A DNA stretch of 64,000 bases, taken from positions 1-64,000 of the forward strand of contig CAJUIT010000001.1 in NCBI GenBank assembly GCA_910586565.1. The letters are read 5' to 3'. Source of the DNA: an uncultured Muribaculaceae bacterium (GTDB taxonomy: Bacteria > Bacteroidota > Bacteroidia > Bacteroidales > Muribaculaceae). A program made the position numbers and the translations under genes. The notes under the pieces were generated by a model, which was not told the origin of the DNA, did not search any database, and was given only the letters and a program-made list of their open reading frames with translations. Positions within the stretch are counted from its first letter, which is position 1; every line of letters starts with the position of its first letter. Of this stretch, positions 44,803 to 53,470 are shown one piece after another.

Positions 44803-46110
44803 ATGACATACGCAGAAACCATCGACTACCTCTACAGCCGCACCCCACAGTTTCAGCAGATTGGGGCAGCTGCCTACAAACCGGGCCTTGACACGGTTGA
44901 AAAACTTGCCGCCGCTTTCGATAATCCGCAACGCGACTACAAGGTGATTCATGTGGGGGGCACAAATGGCAAAGGTTCCACATCCCACACAATTGCAGCC
45001 GTTTTGCAGGCTGCCGGCTACAAGGTGGGACTATACACATCGCCACATCTGATTGATTTCAGGGAACGGATGAGGGTTAACGGGGAGGTTATTCCTGAGG
45101 AGGATGTGTGCTCGTTTGTGGAGCGCTATTGCCGGATGCCTTTAGCTGCATCGCTTACCCCCTCGTTTTTTGAACTTACCACAGTGATGGCATTTGATTG
45201 GTTCAGCCGTAGCAATGTTGATGTGGCTGTGATTGAAGTGGGGCTTGGCGGCCGACTTGATTCAACCAACATTGTCGATTCCTCTCTGTCGGTGCTGACA
45301 AATGTTTCGTTCGACCACATGGCTCAGCTTGGAAACACCCTGAAAAGCATTGCCGGAGAAAAAGCCGGCATAATGCGTAGGGGAGTGGCATGCGTATGCG
45401 GCGAGACAAATCCGGAAATCAAAGGTTACTTCCTGACAGCTGCCAACGAACGCGCTACTCCCATTGAATTTGCCGACGAACTTCCGTTGGCCGATTCCGT
45501 GACCTCCACGGGCGATTCCATAAGATTTGAAGGCACATCATTCGGCACGTTGGATTATGCTCTGACGGGTGATTGCCAGAAGCAGAACGGGCGCACTGTT
45601 CTTGCGGCGCTCGGGCAGCTTGTGAAGCAGGGTTTTGTAATCCCCAATCAAGCGGTTGCAAAAGGATTTGCCGAGGTGTGCACCATGACCGGACTTATGG
45701 GGCGGTGGATGAGACTTTCGGATAAGCCAATGGTTATTTGCGACACCGGCCATAACATCGGTGGTTGGGAACTGCTGTCGGAGCAGCTAAAACGGTTGCC
45801 TCGTCCGCTTACGGTTGTTCTCGGTTTCGTAAACGACAAAAACATAGCGCCGATACTGCCTCTTCTTCCCGCAGATGCACGCTATTTCTTTACCAACGCA
45901 GCCATTCCGAGGGCTTTGCCGGCGGCCGAACTTCGCGACAGGGCGCTTGAATTCGGCCTTGATGGTGAATGTGTGCCCGATGTTGCACAAGCCTATCGCC
46001 ACGCATTGTCGCTACATTTTGAAAATAATGCCGTCGGTTCGGTTTTCGTTGGGGGAAGCACGTTTGTTGTGGCCGATTTGCTGAAATATCTTTCAACTGC
46101 TGGGGCGTGA
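44803..46110 (+). CDS. folC: Folylpolyglutamate synthase / dihydrofolate synthase
   Basis: Adds glutamate to dihydropteroate or folates, a Mur-ligase-like enzyme. Motifs are the P-loop HVGGTNGKGSTSHTIA, YTSPHLIDFRERMRVNG, EVGLGGRLDSTNIV, and the C-terminal VICDTGHNIGGWELL. The length of 435 is usual. It follows the chromate pair by 35 bases and may be read from the same promoter. Confidence 0.96.
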   Translation: MTYAETIDYLYSRTPQFQQIGAAAYKPGLDTVEKLAAAFDNPQRDYKVIHVGGTNGKGSTSHTIAAVLQAAGYKVGLYTSPHLIDFRERMRVNGEVIPEEDVCSFVERYCRMPLAASLTPSFFELTTVMAFDWFSRSNVDVAVIEVGLGGRLDSTNIVDSSLSVLTNVSFDHMAQLGNTLKSIAGEKAGIMRRGVACVCGETNPEIKGYFLTAANERATPIEFADELPLADSVTSTGDSIRFEGTSFGTLDYALTGDCQKQNGRTVLAALGQLVKQGFVIPNQAVAKGFAEVCTMTGLMGRWMRLSDKPMVICDTGHNIGGWELLSEQLKRLPRPLTVVLGFVNDKNIAPILPLLPADARYFFTNAAIPRALPAAELRDRALEFGLDGECVPDVAQAYRHALSLHFENNAVGSVFVGGSTFVVADLLKYLSTAGA

Positions 46111-46120
46111 GTGTGCTGAA

Positions 46121-46152
46121 TCTGCCACTTCCGACTTTTTTTAGTACCTTTG
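46121..46152 (+). promoter_or_regulatory. Promoter for lepA
   Basis: TCTG (46121-46124; three of four TTTG positions), 20 bases, then TACCTTTG (46145-46152). The leader to the lepA ATG is about 20 bases. Confidence 0.65.
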
Positions 46153-46174
46153 CAGTCTAAACTGAATTTTTTTG

Positions 46175-47959
46175 ATGAAAAATATACGTAACTTCTGCAT
46201 AATAGCTCATATCAATCATGGCAAAAGCACTCTTGCCGACCGCTTGTTGGAATACACCAACACAGTGGAGGCAAAAGATTTGCAGGCACAGGTGCTCGAT
46301 GACATGGACTTGGAGCGCGAGCGTGGCATCACAATCAAAAGCCACGCCATACAGATGGATTACAAACTCGACGGCGAGCAATATACACTCAACCTGATTG
46401 ACACTCCGGGGCACGTTGACTTCTCCTACGAAGTGTCTCGCTCAATCGCGGCATGCGAGGGGGCACTCCTTATTGTCGATGCTACACAAGGCATTCAGGC
46501 ACAGACCATCTCTAACCTATATATGGCAATCGATTCCGATCTCGAAATCATACCTGTCATAAACAAAGTTGATTTGGAGAGTGCCAACCCCGATGAGGTG
46601 GAGGACCAGATTGTTGACTTGCTCGGATGCAAGCGCGAGGAGATTATCCGTGCCAGTGGCAAGACCGGTCAGGGCGTTCCGGAAATTCTGCGGGCCATTA
46701 TCGAGCGCGTTCCTGCTCCCAAGGGCGATCCCGAAGCACCGCTCCAGGCATTGATTTTCGACTCAGTTTTCAATCCTTTCCGCGGCATCATAGCTTATTT
46801 CAAAATTGTAAACGGAACAATCCGAAAGGACGATTTCGTGAAATTCGTGTCGACCGGCAAGGAATACCATGCCGATGAGATTGGCGTGCTAAAGCTCGAC
46901 ATGGCACCACGTGCCGAACTGTCGGCGGGCAATGTGGGCTATATCATTTCAGGCATCAAAACCTCAAAGGAGGTTAAGGTGGGTGATACCATCACCCATG
47001 TGGGCCGTCCCGCTCCCGCCATTGCCGGATTTGAGGAGGTGAAACCGATGGTGTTCGCTGGTGTCTATCCCATCGAAGCCGAGGATTTTGAGAACCTGCG
47101 TTCCTCTTTGGAGAAACTGCAGCTTAATGATGCTTCACTCACATTCCAGCCCGAATCGTCGATGGCTCTCGGCTTCGGCTTCCGTTGTGGCTTCCTCGGA
47201 CTGCTGCACATGGAAATCATTCAGGAGCGCCTGAGCCGCGAGTTCAACATGGATGTGATAACCACTGTGCCCAACGTTTCCTATAAGGTTTACGACAAGA
47301 AAGGAAATGTAAGTGAGGTTCACAACCCGTCGGGATTGCCCGACATCACGATGATTGACCACATTGAGGAACCCTACATCCGCTCGTCAATCATCACCAC
47401 AACCGATTTCATCGGGCCTATCATGACGCTGTGTCTTGGCAAGCGCGGCGAGCTTATCAAGCAGGAGTTTATCTCGGGTAACCGAGTTGAACTTACATTC
47501 GACATCCCTTTGGGTGAGATTGTGATTGACTTCTACGACAAGCTTAAATCAATCTCAAAGGGATATGCCTCATTTGACTACCATCTGCATGATTTCCGCG
47601 ATTCAAAGCTGGTGAAACTCGACGTGCTGCTTAATGGCGAAAGCGTGGATGCGCTGTCGACTCTGACTCATGCCGACAATGCCGTTGCATTCGGCCGCAA
47701 GATGTGTGAGAAATTGAAAGAGCTTATCCCGCGCCATCAATTCGACATAGCCATTCAAGCCGCAATCGGTGCAAAAATCATTGCACGTGAAACCATCAAG
47801 GCTGTGCGAAAGGATGTGACCGCCAAGTGCTACGGTGGCGACGTATCGCGAAAGCGCAAGCTTCTTGAAAAGCAGAAAGCCGGTAAAAAGCGCATGAAGC
47901 AAATTGGCTCAGTGCAGGTTCCTCAGAAGGCTTTCCTTGCAGTTCTAAAACTCGACTGA
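46175..47959 (+). CDS. lepA: Elongation factor 4 (LepA), back-translocating GTPase
   Basis: LepA is a ribosome-bound GTPase that aids translation initiation and back-translocation. The ATG at 46175 (one codon after an in-frame TTG) gives 594 residues. Switch II is DTPGHVDFSYEVSRS, the guanine motif NKVDL, and the LepA-specific C-terminal domain has KAVRKDVTAKCYGGDVSRKRKLLEKQ. The P-loop reads AHINHGKST where translation GTPases nearly always have Asp (AHIDHGKST or HVDHGKT), so residue 14 is Asn. Otherwise the protein looks intact. Confidence 0.97.
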   Translation: MKNIRNFCIIAHINHGKSTLADRLLEYTNTVEAKDLQAQVLDDMDLERERGITIKSHAIQMDYKLDGEQYTLNLIDTPGHVDFSYEVSRSIAACEGALLIVDATQGIQAQTISNLYMAIDSDLEIIPVINKVDLESANPDEVEDQIVDLLGCKREEIIRASGKTGQGVPEILRAIIERVPAPKGDPEAPLQALIFDSVFNPFRGIIAYFKIVNGTIRKDDFVKFVSTGKEYHADEIGVLKLDMAPRAELSAGNVGYIISGIKTSKEVKVGDTITHVGRPAPAIAGFEEVKPMVFAGVYPIEAEDFENLRSSLEKLQLNDASLTFQPESSMALGFGFRCGFLGLLHMEIIQERLSREFNMDVITTVPNVSYKVYDKKGNVSEVHNPSGLPDITMIDHIEEPYIRSSIITTTDFIGPIMTLCLGKRGELIKQEFISGNRVELTFDIPLGEIVIDFYDKLKSISKGYASFDYHLHDFRDSKLVKLDVLLNGESVDALSTLTHADNAVAFGRKMCEKLKELIPRHQFDIAIQAAIGAKIIARETIKAVRKDVTAKCYGGDVSRKRKLLEKQKAGKKRMKQIGSVQVPQKAFLAVLKLD

Positions 47960-47978
47960 TTTTTACCTACAACATTTG

Positions 47979-48012
47979 TTCCCGCTGCAAAGAGAACGCA
48001 GCGGGAATTTTA
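47979..48012 (+). terminator. Terminator after lepA
   Basis: TTCCCGCTGC (47979-47988) and GCAGCGGGAA (47998-48007) form a perfect ten-base stem with a nine-base loop, followed by TTTTA. Confidence 0.85.
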
Positions 48013-48158
48013 TGTGAGGGTAGCGGTAAACCTTTCGGTGCTTTCCGGCATTTAAGAAATGAGGATGTTCTCTCCGCCATAATTGTGTGCCAATGCAATA
48101 GTATTGTTTGCGCAACAAAATAATTGACATTGAAATTTTTCAACTGTTTGTTTATCCG

Positions 48159-49601
48159 ATGAATACTTCTTCAACAAAACATCCAAAAGGGAAATCGGGG
48201 ATATTTATTTCACGCGATGAGCCACAGCCGTCGTTTGCCCACAATGTGTTTTATGCAGCCCGTCAGGCATTGCGTCGCCATGCGTCGGGTGGTAATGTGT
48301 TGATTGCTGCAACCGTTCTGGCGCTTGTGGTGGCTAACATACCGGCCATAAACGGTTATTATTTTGATTTCTGGAATCAACCGCTGCGCTTGCAGGTGGG
48401 CGATTTCAATGTGTTTTCACACGACGGGCACCCGATGACGATGCTTTCATTCATTAATGATGCCCTGATGGCGATATTCTTCTTCACCATTGGCCTTGAA
48501 ATCAAGCGTGAGATTCTGGTTGGTGAGTTGTCCTCGTTCCGTCAAGCATTGCTCCCCATTGTTGGCGCTATCGGCGGCATGGGAGTGCCGGTGCTGATAT
48601 ATTTCATGCTGAGCAAGGGCACCCCCTATGCAGGCGGTGCCGCAATCCCGATGGCAACCGACATTGCATTCTCACTTGGTATCCTTGGAATGTTGGGAAG
48701 TCGTGTTCCCATTTCACTCAAGATTTTCCTCACCACGCTTGCCGTGGTTGACGATATCGGCGGTATCATTGTCATTGCCACATGCTATTCGGGACATATC
48801 GAATACATGCTGTTGATTTATGCCTTGATTCTACTCGGTGTGCTTGTTCTCGGGCAGGCAATGCGAATCCAGAGCAAAGTGTTTTATCTCACAATCGGTT
48901 GTGTGATATGGTTCTTGTTCCTTAACTCGGGCGTTCACCCCACCATCGCAGGGGTTGCGGTAGCGTTCTGCATTCCTGCAAAGCCGGTTCTCAATCCAAA
49001 GAAATATATTATTGCCATCCGTGATGCAATCTCGAATTTCCGAAAGGAGGACGACGAGCAGCTCACCCGCCGTTCGATTCTGTCGAACGAGCAGATGGAC
49101 TGGCTCAAACAGGTGGAATCGGCATCGGATAAAGTAATCTCCCCGCTTCAGGATATGGAAGATACGCTCCACGGATTCGTTAACTATGTGATTGTGCCGC
49201 TTTTCGCATTTGCCAACGCAGGAATCTTTTTGCTCGACATGGATCCCGCGACCATTGTGGAGGGTATCTCGCTGTCGGTTATCTGCGGTCTTGTTGCGGG
49301 CAAGTTCCTCGGCATATTCATCTTCTCGTGGCTGACGGTGAAGATGCGTTTGGCACCGATGCCCGACGGTGCGAACTGGAAGATGATGGGGGCTGTGTCG
49401 ATGCTCGGCGGCATCGGTTTTACCGTGTCGCTATTTATCGCAAATCTGTCGTTCGGAACCCCCGAACAGCTCTACCTGCTCAACCATGCCAAACTCGGCA
49501 TTGTAGTCGGTTCGCTTATCGCGGGCTTCGCGGGTTTCTTCCTTCTCTCGCTCACATTGCCGAAACGGACGGCAGTGAAAGCCGTGCCTTCCGAAAAATA
49601 G
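48159..49601 (+). CDS. nhaA: Na+/H+ antiporter NhaA
   Basis: Electrogenic sodium/proton exchanger in the inner membrane. The paired aspartates occur in TTLAVVDDIGGIIVIA; MATDIAFSLGIL and the ending MLGGIGFTVSLFIANLSF are family marks, with a large hydrophilic insertion (FRKEDDEQLTRRS) before helix IX typical of Bacteroidetes. The ATG at 48159 is preferred to the upstream TTG at 48108. The length is about 480 residues. Confidence 0.95.
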   Translation: MNTSSTKHPKGKSGIFISRDEPQPSFAHNVFYAARQALRRHASGGNVLIAATVLALVVANIPAINGYYFDFWNQPLRLQVGDFNVFSHDGHPMTMLSFINDALMAIFFFTIGLEIKREILVGELSSFRQALLPIVGAIGGMGVPVLIYFMLSKGTPYAGGAAIPMATDIAFSLGILGMLGSRVPISLKIFLTTLAVVDDIGGIIVIATCYSGHIEYMLLIYALILLGVLVLGQAMRIQSKVFYLTIGCVIWFLFLNSGVHPTIAGVAVAFCIPAKPVLNPKKYIIAIRDAISNFRKEDDEQLTRRSILSNEQMDWLKQVESASDKVISPLQDMEDTLHGFVNYVIVPLFAFANAGIFLLDMDPATIVEGISLSVICGLVAGKFLGIFIFSWLTVKMRLAPMPDGANWKMMGAVSMLGGIGFTVSLFIANLSFGTPEQLYLLNHAKLGIVVGSLIAGFAGFFLLSLTLPKRTAVKAVPSEK

Positions 49602-49626
49602 CATAAGATTTTTTAATACACGGCTT

Positions 49627-49658
49627 TTTGCGGCAATGCCGCTAAAAGGCTATATTTG
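49627..49658 (+). promoter_or_regulatory. Complete Bacteroidetes promoter for the TPR gene
   Basis: TTTG (49627-49630), exactly 20 bases, TATATTTG (49651-49658). Transcription should begin a few bases after 49658, that is inside the left arm of the hairpin described next. Confidence 0.8.
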
Positions 49659-49709
49659 TAAGTCGTTTCCACGCTACCCGTTGCGGTAGGTAAAGTGGAG
49701 ACGGCTTAC
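49658..49709 (+). promoter_or_regulatory. Long hairpin in the leader of the TPR gene
   Basis: The 15-base arms 49658-49672 and 49695-49709 pair with two G-U wobbles; an inner CTACC / GGTAG (49674-49678 with 49685-49689) continues the stem to a CGTTGC loop. The right arm ends directly before the in-frame ATG at 49710 and ten bases before the ATG at 49719, so folding would affect ribosome access. Confidence 0.6.
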
Positions 49710-49718
49710 ATGTTTTTT

Positions 49719-51800
49719 ATGACTTCACGTTCACATTTCCGAAATATATTATTAGTCCTTGTTGCTGTGGTTGCATGTGGTGCCCCGGCGCGTGCTCAGA
49801 TTAATGCCGAGCAGGTGTTGAAAGTAGGGCAAAACGCCCTCTATTTCGAGGACTACATGCTCTCTATTCAGTATTTCAACCAGGCTATCGGAGCAAAGCC
49901 CTACCTTGCCCAGCCCTACTTCATGAGAGCCATTGCCAAACTCAACCTTGAGGATTATTTGGGAGCCGAGGAGGATGCGAGTGCCGCCATAGAGCGCAAC
50001 CCCTTCATTGTCGATGCCTATGAGGTGAGGGGTGTGGCACGTCAGAATCGCGGTAAACTTCGCGAGGCGGTTGAGGACTATAACAGCGCGCTGAAGCTCC
50101 TCCCGTCGAGCCGCGGATTGCTTTTCAATAAAGCTCTCGCGCAACAGGATATGAACGAGCTCGACAGCGCCGCCGTTACTTTCGGCATACTGCTGAAGAA
50201 GTTCCCCGGCTATGATAACGGCTACATAGGTCGTGCCCGCTTGAGTATGGAGCAGGGCGACACAGTTAGCGCGTTGGCCGACATAGATCATGCCCTCGAA
50301 CTCAACAAGAATCTGGCCAACGGCTACCTGTTGCGCGCCAACATCGCCATTACAGGAAAAAAGGACTATGAGAGCGCACTCTCCGATCTCAATGAGGCTA
50401 TACGTCTGCAGCCGCGTGAAGCGGGCTTATACATCAACCGTGCATTTCTCCGCCACAGTCTGGATGATTACTTCGGGGCTATGGCCGACTATGACTATGC
50501 CATTCAGCTCGACCCCGTGAATGTTGCCGCCATCTACAACCGCGGCCTCCTGCGAATGGAAGTGCGTGATAACGACAATGCCATTCTTGATTTCACGCGG
50601 GCCCTTGAACTTGATGCCGATGACTATCGCTCGCTCTACAATCGCGCCTATCTCTATTCGGAAAAGCATGACATCCCCCATGCAATGGCCGATGTGAACC
50701 GTTTGATTAAGGCTTTCCCCGAGCTGCCGGAAGCTCTCTATATGCGTAGCAACCTCAACCGTCAGGCAGGAAACATGACACTGGCTGAACGCGACTACAA
50801 AAAAGCGCTGTCTCTGGCGAAAAACCTCAAACCCGCAGGAAGCGACCTTGTTTCCGACAGCGGAAAGCCCAAAGGTGTAATCACCGATTCTGGCGCTGAT
50901 TCCGGCTCAGAGAAAGGGGAGGGGGCACCGGCCTCTTCCGGCAGCGGTGACAGCAAATCGGCCGAAACAACCCTCTCGCCCGAGGCTGTGGCAAAGCGTT
51001 TCACCGCGCTGCGAACTGTCGAGAATAACATTGAGGTTGACGGAGATTATAACAACAAGAATATCCGTGGACGAGTGCAGGATCGTGGCCGCCGCATAGA
51101 ACTCGAACCGCTCTTTGCCCTCAGCTACTACACCTCACCGACAGAGCTTAAACCGTCGGCCTATTACATCCCCGAAATCGACGATGTCAATGCAACCCGC
51201 ATGTTGCGTTTCCTCGTGCAACTGTCAAATGCCGACATAACTCTCGATGATGAGGAAAACATCAACAGGCATTTCCGCTCAATCGACTATTATAACTCAT
51301 ATCTTGCCACCCACACGCCGCGTTCAATTGATTATTTCGGCAGGGCGATGGATTTCTGTGTTCTGCGCGACTATGCGTCGGCGCTTGCCGACCTCAACCG
51401 CGCGCTTGAACTTACCCCCGATTTTGCTCTCGGCTACTTCCAGCGCGGAGTGGTTCGCTACAAATCCATTCAAGCCGGAAATGTTTCCGATGGGCCCGCT
51501 CGCCAGGCCGAGATAAGGGCTGTGGTTGCAGATTTTGATAAAGCGGTTGAACTTTCTCCCCGCATGGCGTTTGCTTATTATAACAAGGGGAATGTTCTCG
51601 CATCGCTCGGCGACTTCACTTCGGCGCTGCTTGCCTACAACAAGGCGATTGAGCTGAAGCCCGATTTCGGTGAGGCTTTCTACAACCGCGGCTATGCCTA
51701 TTTTCAGCTCGGCGACCACGACCGCGGAGTGGAGAACCTTTCAAAAGCCGGCGAGCTCGGTGTGGTTCCTTCCTACAATCTGTTGAAGCGCATGCATTGA
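49719..51800 (+). CDS. Secreted TPR-repeat protein
   Basis: Signal peptide (start MTSRSHFRNILLVLVAVVAC, cleavage near ARAQ). ATGs at 49710 and 49719 and a GTG at 49695 are in frame; I choose 49719 because it gives the best signal peptide and leaves the hairpin. The rest is made of about eleven TPR units in two blocks, separated by an acidic, serine/glycine-rich linker (about residues 375-420). A final motif FGEAFYNRGYAYFQLGDHDR belongs to the second block. No enzyme domain is seen; similar TPR proteins of Bacteroidales sit in the periplasm. It has its own complete promoter. Confidence 0.82.
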   Translation: MTSRSHFRNILLVLVAVVACGAPARAQINAEQVLKVGQNALYFEDYMLSIQYFNQAIGAKPYLAQPYFMRAIAKLNLEDYLGAEEDASAAIERNPFIVDAYEVRGVARQNRGKLREAVEDYNSALKLLPSSRGLLFNKALAQQDMNELDSAAVTFGILLKKFPGYDNGYIGRARLSMEQGDTVSALADIDHALELNKNLANGYLLRANIAITGKKDYESALSDLNEAIRLQPREAGLYINRAFLRHSLDDYFGAMADYDYAIQLDPVNVAAIYNRGLLRMEVRDNDNAILDFTRALELDADDYRSLYNRAYLYSEKHDIPHAMADVNRLIKAFPELPEALYMRSNLNRQAGNMTLAERDYKKALSLAKNLKPAGSDLVSDSGKPKGVITDSGADSGSEKGEGAPASSGSGDSKSAETTLSPEAVAKRFTALRTVENNIEVDGDYNNKNIRGRVQDRGRRIELEPLFALSYYTSPTELKPSAYYIPEIDDVNATRMLRFLVQLSNADITLDDEENINRHFRSIDYYNSYLATHTPRSIDYFGRAMDFCVLRDYASALADLNRALELTPDFALGYFQRGVVRYKSIQAGNVSDGPARQAEIRAVVADFDKAVELSPRMAFAYYNKGNVLASLGDFTSALLAYNKAIELKPDFGEAFYNRGYAYFQLGDHDRGVENLSKAGELGVVPSYNLLKRMH

Positions 51801-51882
51801 ATTGCACTGACGCATACGCAACAAACATATCCTGAAAACACATACTTGACATAAAACTAATCCCTAAAAACTATCCTTATTT

Positions 51883-53409
51883 ATGAACCTCACTTCTTCG
51901 GATTTGAAAACTCTCGAAGCGAGAGGAATTACTCCCGAACAATTGCAATCGCAGGTTGACCGCTTCACAACCGGATTCCCTTATTTGAAAATCTATGATT
52001 CGGCGCGTCCCGGCGAGGGGATAACCGTGTTGACGGAGAGTGACGAGCAATCGGCTCTCTCTCGCTGGCGCTCTTACCTTGCCGACGGTGGAACCGTGTG
52101 CAAATTTGTGCCCGCATCCGGTGCCGCCTCCCGAATGTTCAAGGCTCTCTTCGCGTTTGTCGACGGCGACGAACAGCAGCCGAAATCAGGGTCGGATGTG
52201 GCTGAACTTCTCGACAACATCCACAAGGTCGCTTTCTTCAACGAGCTCAATGCTGCCGTGGTGCGTCTTTATGGCATGGATGTTGACGCTCTTCTTGCCG
52301 CACATCGCGCAAAGGATGTTGTTGCAGCAATCATTCGCCCCGAAGGGCTGAATTACGGTAATCTGCCGAAAGGCTTGCTCACCTTCCATCATGCCGGAAA
52401 TGAAACCCGCACTCCCGTTGAGGAACAACTCATGGAGGGTGCGCAATCTGCCCGTCAGGTCGATGGCACAGTGAATATGCACCTCACAGTGTCGGGGTCG
52501 CACCGCGATGCCTTAACGCGCAAACTCGCTGAGGTAAAACCGCGAATCGAAGAGGCTATGGGTGTGAAAATCAATGTTGGAATGTCGGAACAGAAAGCCT
52601 CGACCGACACCGTTGCTGTCAACGAGGATAACACCCTTTTCCGCGAGAACGACAATCTTGTGTTTCGCCCCGGCGGTCATGGCGCTCTGATTCAGAACCT
52701 CAACGACATTGATGCCGATGTTGTCTTTATAAAGAATATCGACAATGTTGTGCCCGATAAACTGCGTGGTGCAACGTTGAAGTATAAAGAAATTATAGCG
52801 GGCTATCTTATTGAGCTTCACGATAAAATCACCGAATATATCTCGCTGATTGATAACCGCGCCTATACCGAAGAGCAGCTCAACGAAATTGTGGAATTTC
52901 TCCGTTCGCGATTCTCGTTTGATTCGCCTGAGCTTTCCTCACTCAAAGGGGAGGACCTTTCAACCTACCTTCGCTATAAACTCAACCGTCCGGTGCGTGT
53001 GTGCGGTATGGTGAAAAACGAAGGTGAGCCCGGCGGAGGCCCTTATATCGCCTATAATTCCGATGGTTCGCGCTCTCTTCAAATTCTGGAGAGCACCCAA
53101 ATCGACCTCTCGAAGGAGGAAAACCGTCTCATGATGTCAAAGGCAACCCATTTCAATCCGGTCGACCTTGTGTGCTATGTGACCGACGTGAACGGAAGGC
53201 ATTTCGACCTCACCCGCTATGTTGATGAGCAGACCGGATTTATTTCATCGAAATCTCTGCATGGACGCAGCCTCAAGGCTCTTGAATTGCCCGGTTTGTG
53301 GAATGGAGCCATGAGCGATTGGCTAACTGCATTTGTTGAAGTGCCGGTTGAAACGTTCAATCCGGTGAAAACCGTTAACGACCTTCTTCGTCCCCAGCAT
53401 CAGGGGTAA
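51883..53409 (+). CDS. DUF4301-family protein
   Basis: A 508-residue protein of a Bacteroidetes-wide family of unknown function. Near residues 260-290 the segment LVFRPGGHGALIQNLNDIDA, followed by DVVFIKNIDNV, recalls the nucleotide-sugar binding part of UDP-sugar pyrophosphorylases, and CKFVPASGAASRMFKAL near residue 75 recalls their GxG(T/A)xxR loop; I infer a nucleotidyltransferase-like fold. No signal peptide. It is 80 bases after the TPR gene and 60 bases before umuC. Function cannot be given. Confidence 0.85.
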   Translation: MNLTSSDLKTLEARGITPEQLQSQVDRFTTGFPYLKIYDSARPGEGITVLTESDEQSALSRWRSYLADGGTVCKFVPASGAASRMFKALFAFVDGDEQQPKSGSDVAELLDNIHKVAFFNELNAAVVRLYGMDVDALLAAHRAKDVVAAIIRPEGLNYGNLPKGLLTFHHAGNETRTPVEEQLMEGAQSARQVDGTVNMHLTVSGSHRDALTRKLAEVKPRIEEAMGVKINVGMSEQKASTDTVAVNEDNTLFRENDNLVFRPGGHGALIQNLNDIDADVVFIKNIDNVVPDKLRGATLKYKEIIAGYLIELHDKITEYISLIDNRAYTEEQLNEIVEFLRSRFSFDSPELSSLKGEDLSTYLRYKLNRPVRVCGMVKNEGEPGGGPYIAYNSDGSRSLQILESTQIDLSKEENRLMMSKATHFNPVDLVCYVTDVNGRHFDLTRYVDEQTGFISSKSLHGRSLKALELPGLWNGAMSDWLTAFVEVPVETFNPVKTVNDLLRPQHQG

Positions 53410-53470
53410 TTCCCGTTTACGATAGCCCGACTCAGGGTAGAACTTTGATATGAAGCCATGCAACGGCCGC

